A DNA stretch of 55,796 nt from Tissierellia bacterium (GTDB lineage: Bacteria; Bacillota; Clostridia; Tissierellales; Peptoniphilaceae): the NCBI GenBank assembly GCA_030535395.1, contig JAUNLK010000012.1:1-55796 (forward strand), read 5' to 3'. Below are positions 51,591 through 55,796 of this stretch, piece by piece (the first letter of the stretch is position 1; every line of letters starts with the position of its first letter). The notes below the pieces were generated by a model. The model was not told the DNA's origin. It was given only the letters and a program-made list of their open reading frames with translations, and did not search any database. The translations under genes and the position numbers were made by a program.

Positions 51591-52778
51591 ATGTTGCCAC
51601 TGCAAGGTATTAAAGTATTGGACATGACTCGCGTACTATCCGGGCCCTTTAGCTCCATGATTTTATCCGACTTCGGAGCCGATGTGGTGAAAATTGAGGC
51701 CCCCAATGGAGGGGACGACACCCGGGCCTATCCCCCCTTCCAAAACGACCAATCGGCCTATTTTATGAGCATCAACCGCAACAAAAAGAGCGTCACCGTG
51801 GACACCCGCAAACCCGAGGGGGTGGCCCTGGTCAAGGAACTGGTGCCCCACTTCGACGTCATCATCGAAAACTTCAAGCCCGGCACCATGGACAAAATTG
51901 GCCTGGGCTATGAGGTCCTAAAGGAGATCAATCCCAAACTGATCTATGTGGCCATTTCAGGCTACGGCCACTCGGGCCCCTGGTCCACCCGCCCCGCCTA
52001 CGACGCCATTGTCCAGGCAGCCGGGGGCATTATGAGCATCACCGGTAAGGAACCGGGAGACTACACCCGAGTGGGGGCCTCCATTGGCGACATCACCGCC
52101 GGCCTATTTGCCACCATCGGCGCCCTGCTGGCCATACTGGAGCGGATCCACACCGGCAAGGGAGACAAAGTGGACGTGGCCATGCTGGACAGCCAGGTGG
52201 CCATACTGGAAAATGCCATCGCCCGCTACTATGTCAACGGAGAAATTCCTCAGCCCAGGGGCAATCGCCACGCATCCATCACCCCCTTCGACGACTTCCA
52301 GTGCCAGGACGGCGAAAAAGTGATGATCGCCATAGGCAACGACCGGCTGTGGGCAAAATTCGCCAAAGTGGCCCAGCACGAGGAACTCATCGACCACGAA
52401 AAATACAACACCAACCCCAAGAGAACGGAAAACTACGGCGAACTCCGCCCCCTCCTGGAGACCATCTTTAAAGAACACGACGCCCAGTGGTGGTACGACC
52501 ATCTGGTGGCCGCCAATGTGCCCATCACCTTCATCAACACCATCGACCGCGTGGTAGAAAACGAACAAATCAAAGCCAGAAACATGATCGTCACCGCCAA
52601 CAAAGAAGGCGTGGGCCCCTTCAAACTGGCAGACACCCCCATAAAAATGGACAATGTAGAAGGCGGCTTCAAAACCCCCGCCCCCTTCCTGGGAGAAGAC
52701 ACCGACACCATCCTCCAAGAAATCCTGGGAAAAACCACCCAAGAACTCCAAGAACTCAGAGAAAAAGAAATCATCTAA
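51591..52778 (+). CDS. CaiB/BaiF class III CoA-transferase
   Basis: 395 residues. Formyl-CoA transferase type fold with the interlocked-ring pattern: LDMTRVLSGPF, LSDFGADVVKIE, RNKKSVTVD, catalytic Asp167 in ASIGDITAGLFA, GQ-less loop GNRHASITPFDDFQ. It moves CoA between carboxylic acids. AAGGAGG before ATG, 36 bases after madM, so co-expression with the malonate carrier implies activation of imported malonate (or a similar dicarboxylate) as its CoA ester. Substrate inferred from context only. Confidence 0.9.
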   Translation: MLPLQGIKVLDMTRVLSGPFSSMILSDFGADVVKIEAPNGGDDTRAYPPFQNDQSAYFMSINRNKKSVTVDTRKPEGVALVKELVPHFDVIIENFKPGTMDKIGLGYEVLKEINPKLIYVAISGYGHSGPWSTRPAYDAIVQAAGGIMSITGKEPGDYTRVGASIGDITAGLFATIGALLAILERIHTGKGDKVDVAMLDSQVAILENAIARYYVNGEIPQPRGNRHASITPFDDFQCQDGEKVMIAIGNDRLWAKFAKVAQHEELIDHEKYNTNPKRTENYGELRPLLETIFKEHDAQWWYDHLVAANVPITFINTIDRVVENEQIKARNMIVTANKEGVGPFKLADTPIKMDNVEGGFKTPAPFLGEDTDTILQEILGKTTQELQELREKEII

Positions 52779-52800
52779 ACCCAAAAACAAAACAAAACAA

Positions 52801-52829
52801 AAAAAGACTGGGACACCCAGTCTTTTTTG
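52801..52829. terminator. Bidirectional terminator
   Basis: AAAGACTGGG, three-base loop, CCCAGTCTTT with A-run before and T-run after; ends the madLM operon and the restriction-enzyme remnant on the other strand. Confidence 0.9.
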
Positions 52830-52842
52830 TTGCGAATAAATC

Positions 52843-53118
52843 TCAGTGCATGACTTTTTCCAGGAGGCTCTGGTAGCTATCCACCACATCGTAGACCACA
52901 TGCTCCTTGGAGATGGCCTTGAAGTGCTCTCTGGCGCAGTGGATTTTAGATTCCTCCACGAGGCGAAGTTCCATGGAGTCCATGGAGCCCTTGGTCTCCG
53001 CCACAAAGTAGATGTGCTTCACCCGCCCCTCGTAAAAGGCGATGGCCCAGTCGGGATTGTAGCGCCCCACCGGAGTGGAGATGTAGAATCCCCCGGGGAG
53101 TTTCACATAGACCGCCAT
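52843..53118 (-). pseudogene. Remnant of a type III restriction enzyme Res subunit (C terminus)
   Basis: 91 residues matching only the C-terminal nuclease end of Res: [46 protein letters not shown] and [14 protein letters not shown]. The PD-(D/E)XK residues Asp23, Glu41 and Lys43 are retained, but the helicase part (normally about 900 residues) and the Mod subunit are absent. Upstream lies an unrelated gene on the other strand, so this is a truncated relic unless expressed as a tiny protein. Confidence 0.85.
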
Positions 53119-53177
53119 CTCCCTTGGGGGCGCACTTCGATGAAGAAAAACTCAAGGCAAAAAAATGAATGAAAACA

Positions 53178-53206
53178 TTGACAGGAAATCTCCTTTTCTT
53201 TAGTAT
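53178..53206 (+). promoter_or_regulatory. Promoter of the small membrane protein gene
   Basis: TTGACA (53178-53183), 17 bases, TAGTAT (53201-53206); leader of about 65 bases with GGAG before the ATG. Confidence 0.78.
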
Positions 53207-53278
53207 GCCAATTATAAATGACCCTGCAGCGCGAGTTTACCCTGTGTGAATTCATGGAAACGAAAAGGAGCTTGACCC

Positions 53279-53620
53279 ATGGGCATCTTGATACAGTACC
53301 TCCTCCACTTTTCAGTCCCCATCCTCCTCTACTGTGCGGACAAAATCTACCTTTCCCTGATCCCATGGGCGGGGAGCATCGCCCTCCCCCTCCTATTTCG
53401 AGGAAAGAGAAACTTCTACCCCAAAAATCCCACACTGGATAAAAAACTGGGAGCCGCAGCAATCCTCATCTCCGTGGCCATAGCAAGCTACATGGTCTAC
53501 TACCAACCGGGAAACAACATCACCCCAGGCACCAAGGAATACTACCTCATAGAACTGTGGAAACTGACCCCCCTAATCTTCATGATCCACCACCCCTTCA
53601 CCCCGAGAAAAAAGAAATAA
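53279..53620 (+). CDS. Small membrane protein, unknown
   Basis: 113 residues with three predicted membrane segments (about 5-22, 28-40 and 57-75) and a basic C terminus (TPRKKK). No family recognised. GGAG lies eight bases before ATG 53279 and a good promoter stands upstream, so it is probably real. It is followed by copy B of the 55-bp repeat. It occupies the place where the missing part of the restriction gene would be. Confidence 0.6.
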   Translation: MGILIQYLLHFSVPILLYCADKIYLSLIPWAGSIALPLLFRGKRNFYPKNPTLDKKLGAAAILISVAIASYMVYYQPGNNITPGTKEYYLIELWKLTPLIFMIHHPFTPRKKK

Positions 53621-53656
53621 CACCAGCCAAAAGGAAAAAGAAAAAGAGCAAACCAA

Positions 53657-53711
53657 ATGAAACGTACCCCCTTTACTGGACAAACCAGTAGAGGGGGTAT
53701 TTGCGTTGAAA
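53657..53711. repeat. 55-bp repeat, copy B
   Basis: Exact inverted copy of 1-55. The hairpin core GTACCCCCTTTACTGGACA (53664-53682) resembles GTACCCCAAAAACTGGACA at 55750-55768 (15 of 19 bases), the presumed end of an IS3-type element, and its second arm is the reverse form. The repeat may therefore be a minimal IS-derived module made of two facing ends. Confidence 0.8.
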
Positions 53712-53800
53712 TATAGCTTTTAGTAAAATATTTTTTATTTGATGCGTCTTTTCGTGTTTATTTTTATCAAATTAATATCTATATAATTCCCCTATATTCT

Positions 53801-54910
53801 TTATAACTTGAACTTTTTTATAATTATTTTGGTAAATATATATTCTTTTACGATCTTATCAACAGTTCTTGCATTTGAAACCCTAGAACCTAATTCTAGC
53901 AAAGATTTTAAAGTTGCATCCTGCTCTATTAACTTCTTATCCTCTACAGTTAATTCAGAATAATTTTTTTCAAAACTAAGTTTAATTAACTTACTTATTG
54001 TCCCGGTATCAAGAGTATTAAATTGAATAGCATCATCTATTCTGTTATATATTGGTTCACCTAATGTGCTAATAATGTCTTTTATATCCAAAAAGTTAGA
54101 GGTACATATAATTATACAATTTTTTAAATTCACCTTAAAATTCTTATCTTCAAACACGCCTTCATCAAACATTTGATAGAATGCACTGTAAAAGATTTGA
54201 TTAGGTTTATCAAATTCATCGAACAATATAACATTGCTTTCTCTATCTAACAAATCTCTCGCTAAGCTAGATTCTGTATGATTACCCCCAAAGACATAAT
54301 TCCAAAATTCACCGCTTTGATACATAGAAAATTGCTTCCTAAATAGATTTTCCTCCAAAATACTTGCAATAAACTTTGCAGTTTCTGTTTTGCCAACTCC
54401 CGATGGTCCGTAAAACAATAAAACCAATGGTTTATCTTTATTATATCCCTGAGCCATTCTATATAAATTATTAGTTAATTTTAGGGCTACTTTTTGTTGT
54501 CCCAGAATCACATTATCATATTCATCATAAAATCTTTCAACTCTTTTTATATCTAACTTATTAAAACTATATTCTTCAATTTCTAACTTATCACCGTATT
54601 CATCTTTTAATTGATTTACAATTAATATAGGCGGATTTTGAAAATACATATTTTCTATATCGTATTCACTCAAAATTGAAAGAAATCCGTTTAAACCAGA
54701 ATTGCTTAGTCTTGCGTACTCATGCGTTCTTGCAACTAGATTAGAAACTCTTATGCGTTTCGGTCTTTGTCGCGTGCCTTCTTGATTAAAGTAAAACCCC
54801 CTGGCGTTCATATCGGATTCATTAATAAGTTGAGTTAGTGTTTTTGGTCTAATTCCTCCAGGCAGTCTTCTGTTGAATGCATTTTCCGAACCATAAAATA
54901 CTTTAATCAT
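53801..54910 (-). CDS. AAA+ ATPase (ClpB/AAA_2-like), putative defence protein
   Basis: 369 residues. Unrecognised N-terminal region (1-125), then an AAA+ module: LGQQKVALKLTNNLYR lead-in typical of the Clp/AAA_2 group, Walker A GPSGVGKTET (168-177, Lys174), Walker B VILFDEFDKP (227-236), sensor-1 CTSNF (Asn272), putative arginine finger in YNRIDDAIQF (Arg290). It has one AAA module and no ClpB middle domain or peptidase-binding loop. AT-rich. It overlaps the end of the upstream gene by eight bases, so the two form a unit. Substrate unknown; it may remodel or activate its partner. Confidence 0.85.
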   Translation of the reverse strand: MIKVFYGSENAFNRRLPGGIRPKTLTQLINESDMNARGFYFNQEGTRQRPKRIRVSNLVARTHEYARLSNSGLNGFLSILSEYDIENMYFQNPPILIVNQLKDEYGDKLEIEEYSFNKLDIKRVERFYDEYDNVILGQQKVALKLTNNLYRMAQGYNKDKPLVLLFYGPSGVGKTETAKFIASILEENLFRKQFSMYQSGEFWNYVFGGNHTESSLARDLLDRESNVILFDEFDKPNQIFYSAFYQMFDEGVFEDKNFKVNLKNCIIICTSNFLDIKDIISTLGEPIYNRIDDAIQFNTLDTGTISKLIKLSFEKNYSELTVEDKKLIEQDATLKSLLELGSRVSNARTVDKIVKEYIFTKIIIKKFKL

Positions 54911-55679
54911 TTTTTACGCCAGCCAAAATTACATCATAAACTTTTACTAAATCATCTTTTACCTTATCATTTATGACACCATTATCTTTTAATGCCCTAT
55001 CGAAAGCATCCGGTACCTGTTCATTCCCAACAAAACTAAATTCTTTTTTTACATCAAGATTATCTAACTTGATTTCACCAACTTCAACTGCATGATAAGT
55101 CAAGTCCATTTTTACTAAATCTGGTAGTGAGTATGAATTTCTAAAAGCATTAAGATTAAACCTCAAAATACTTTTTACTTCTTGATTCAGCACCATTTCA
55201 AAGTACCCTTTGCCCTCTCTTAGTGCTGTATCTATCATTGAAACATTCAAGCTAAATTCACCCAAATCAATTTTCCCTTCTGTCATTATCAAATATGGTG
55301 CCAATAATTTAATATAAGAAAGTGAATTCTCATATGGATACACTTTAGCCTTATTGAATATATGAATTTTAAAATCATCTATACCTAATTTTAAATAATC
55401 TGTTAATACTGTGTTATTTATTACCCTATTTATAAAATTTTCTCTACTCGCACCAGCTGAACCAATTGTATTTAAGCTAAACTTTCCACCCAAAATCGAT
55501 TTTAAAATTCCAGTTGTAGCTATGCCAACTTCTCCTGAAACTTTACTCCTGTAATTACTACGATTTTCTTTTATGAATTCTTCGCGTAAAGCTCCTTGAT
55601 TACTTATATAAATTAGGTCTGATGCCGAGTCCTCATCAAAATATATTATTTTATTAAATGCTACTTTTTTATCCTCCAT
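54903..55679 (-). CDS. DUF6414-like protein, partner of the AAA+ ATPase
   Basis: 258 residues. It opens KIIYFDEDSASDLIYISNQG, the pattern I recall for DUF6414 proteins, and continues with a Gly-rich segment (GEVGIATTGILKSILGGKFSLNTIGSAGASRE) that could insert in or lie along a membrane, and a beta-rich C-terminal half. No catalytic motif seen. AGGAGG precedes ATG 55679 and TATAAT (55709-55714, minus strand) stands at the expected distance for a -10. AT-rich like its partner; both are probably acquired together. Confidence 0.65.
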   Translation of the reverse strand: MEDKKVAFNKIIYFDEDSASDLIYISNQGALREEFIKENRSNYRSKVSGEVGIATTGILKSILGGKFSLNTIGSAGASRENFINRVINNTVLTDYLKLGIDDFKIHIFNKAKVYPYENSLSYIKLLAPYLIMTEGKIDLGEFSLNVSMIDTALREGKGYFEMVLNQEVKSILRFNLNAFRNSYSLPDLVKMDLTYHAVEVGEIKLDNLDVKKEFSFVGNEQVPDAFDRALKDNGVINDKVKDDLVKVYDVILAGVKND

Positions 55680-55749
55680 ATGTACCTCCTACCTCTTATT
55701 TATGTCCTATTATATAACAACTTTTGAATCCCATAACAGGATCTGGTGT

Positions 55750-55796
55750 GTACCCCAAAAACTGGACATGAGATTTAGTTACTGACAAGTGGATGC
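55750..55796. mobile_element. Probable terminal inverted repeat of an IS3-family element (cut by window edge)
   Basis: TGTACCCCAAAAACTGGACA followed by TGAG is the look of an IS3/IS150-family end (CCCC-A-run-CTGGACA). No transposase is visible before the window ends, so it is partial and tentative. Confidence 0.55.

Noticed and set aside
1..55796. CRISPR array, tRNA or rRNA genes
   Set aside because: No regularly spaced repeats and no cloverleaf or rRNA-like segments were seen by eye; a tRNA scan was not possible.

Overview
The window reads as chromosome of an anaerobic, low-oxygen-adapted member of the Bacillota (Clostridia/Tissierellia-like): strong AGGAGG ribosome sites, sigma-A promoters, a [4Fe-4S] L-serine dehydratase, SLH-anchored cell-surface protein, lantibiotic-type ABC exporter and FAD/sulfur metabolism. 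Most genes are GC-rich; a few islands (Abi gene at 28.9-29.9 kb, the last 2 kb) are sharply AT-rich and look acquired. The species cannot be fixed from the sequence alone.

Layout. 0-2.3 kb: a secreted Lys/Glu-rich protein and a DUF4342 protein. 2.3-5.2 kb: serine dehydratase genes divergent from dihydroorotase, with a striking symmetrical promoter region. 5.4-8.7 kb: a CjaA-like (cysteine-type) ABC transporter whose leader encodes a 49-residue peptide with Cys codons followed by mutually exclusive hairpins, a textbook attenuator layout. 8.7-10.9 kb: divergent threonine aldolase and CobD-like aminotransferase. 11-17.5 kb: a lipoprotein, then a tight operon of translation and RNA genes (unknown protein, C26 peptidase, cysS, mrnC, thyX, rlmB, rae1/yacP). 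17.7-20 kb: SLH surface protein with a 132-bp tandem duplication, and a YbjQ-type protein. 20-25.2 kb: five-gene operon (thioesterase, TIM-barrel protein, ChrA, P1 peptidase, alanine symporter). 25.4-28.8 kb: serine hydrolase plus two-component system. 28.9-29.9 kb: AT-rich Abi_2 HEPN gene with a structured leader RNA. 30-32 kb: membrane-anchored hydrolase and a stalk-domain protein. 32-36.3 kb: lantibiotic-type ABC transporter with its own two-component system. 36.4-39.4 kb: aldehyde dehydrogenase and FetAB-like exporter. 39.4-42.3 kb: ArsR regulator plus four-domain CoA-disulfide reductase/rhodanese/TusA/DsrE protein. 42.5-45.5 kb: cation/proton antiporter, C_GCAxxG_C_C protein, XRE regulator. 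45.7-50 kb: thiamine operon under tandem TPP riboswitches, each with its own terminator. 50.3-52.8 kb: MadLM malonate carrier plus class III CoA-transferase. 52.8-55.8 kb: a type III restriction-enzyme remnant, a small membrane protein, a 55-bp repeat that is also (inverted) at base 1, and an AT-rich AAA+ ATPase/DUF6414-like pair ending at what looks like an IS3-family terminus.

Best candidates for something new: (1) the cysteine-codon attenuator upstream of the transporter; (2) the AAA+/DUF6414-like pair bracketed by IS-end-like sequences beside a restriction remnant; (3) the Abi_2 HEPN gene with a promoter-proximal hairpin RNA; (4) MadLM coupled to a CoA-transferase with no malonate decarboxylase genes; (5) the 15-bp mirror-image divergent promoters of sdaAB and an apparently leaderless pyrC. 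All functional calls rest on reading the sequence and remembered family features; no database search was run.
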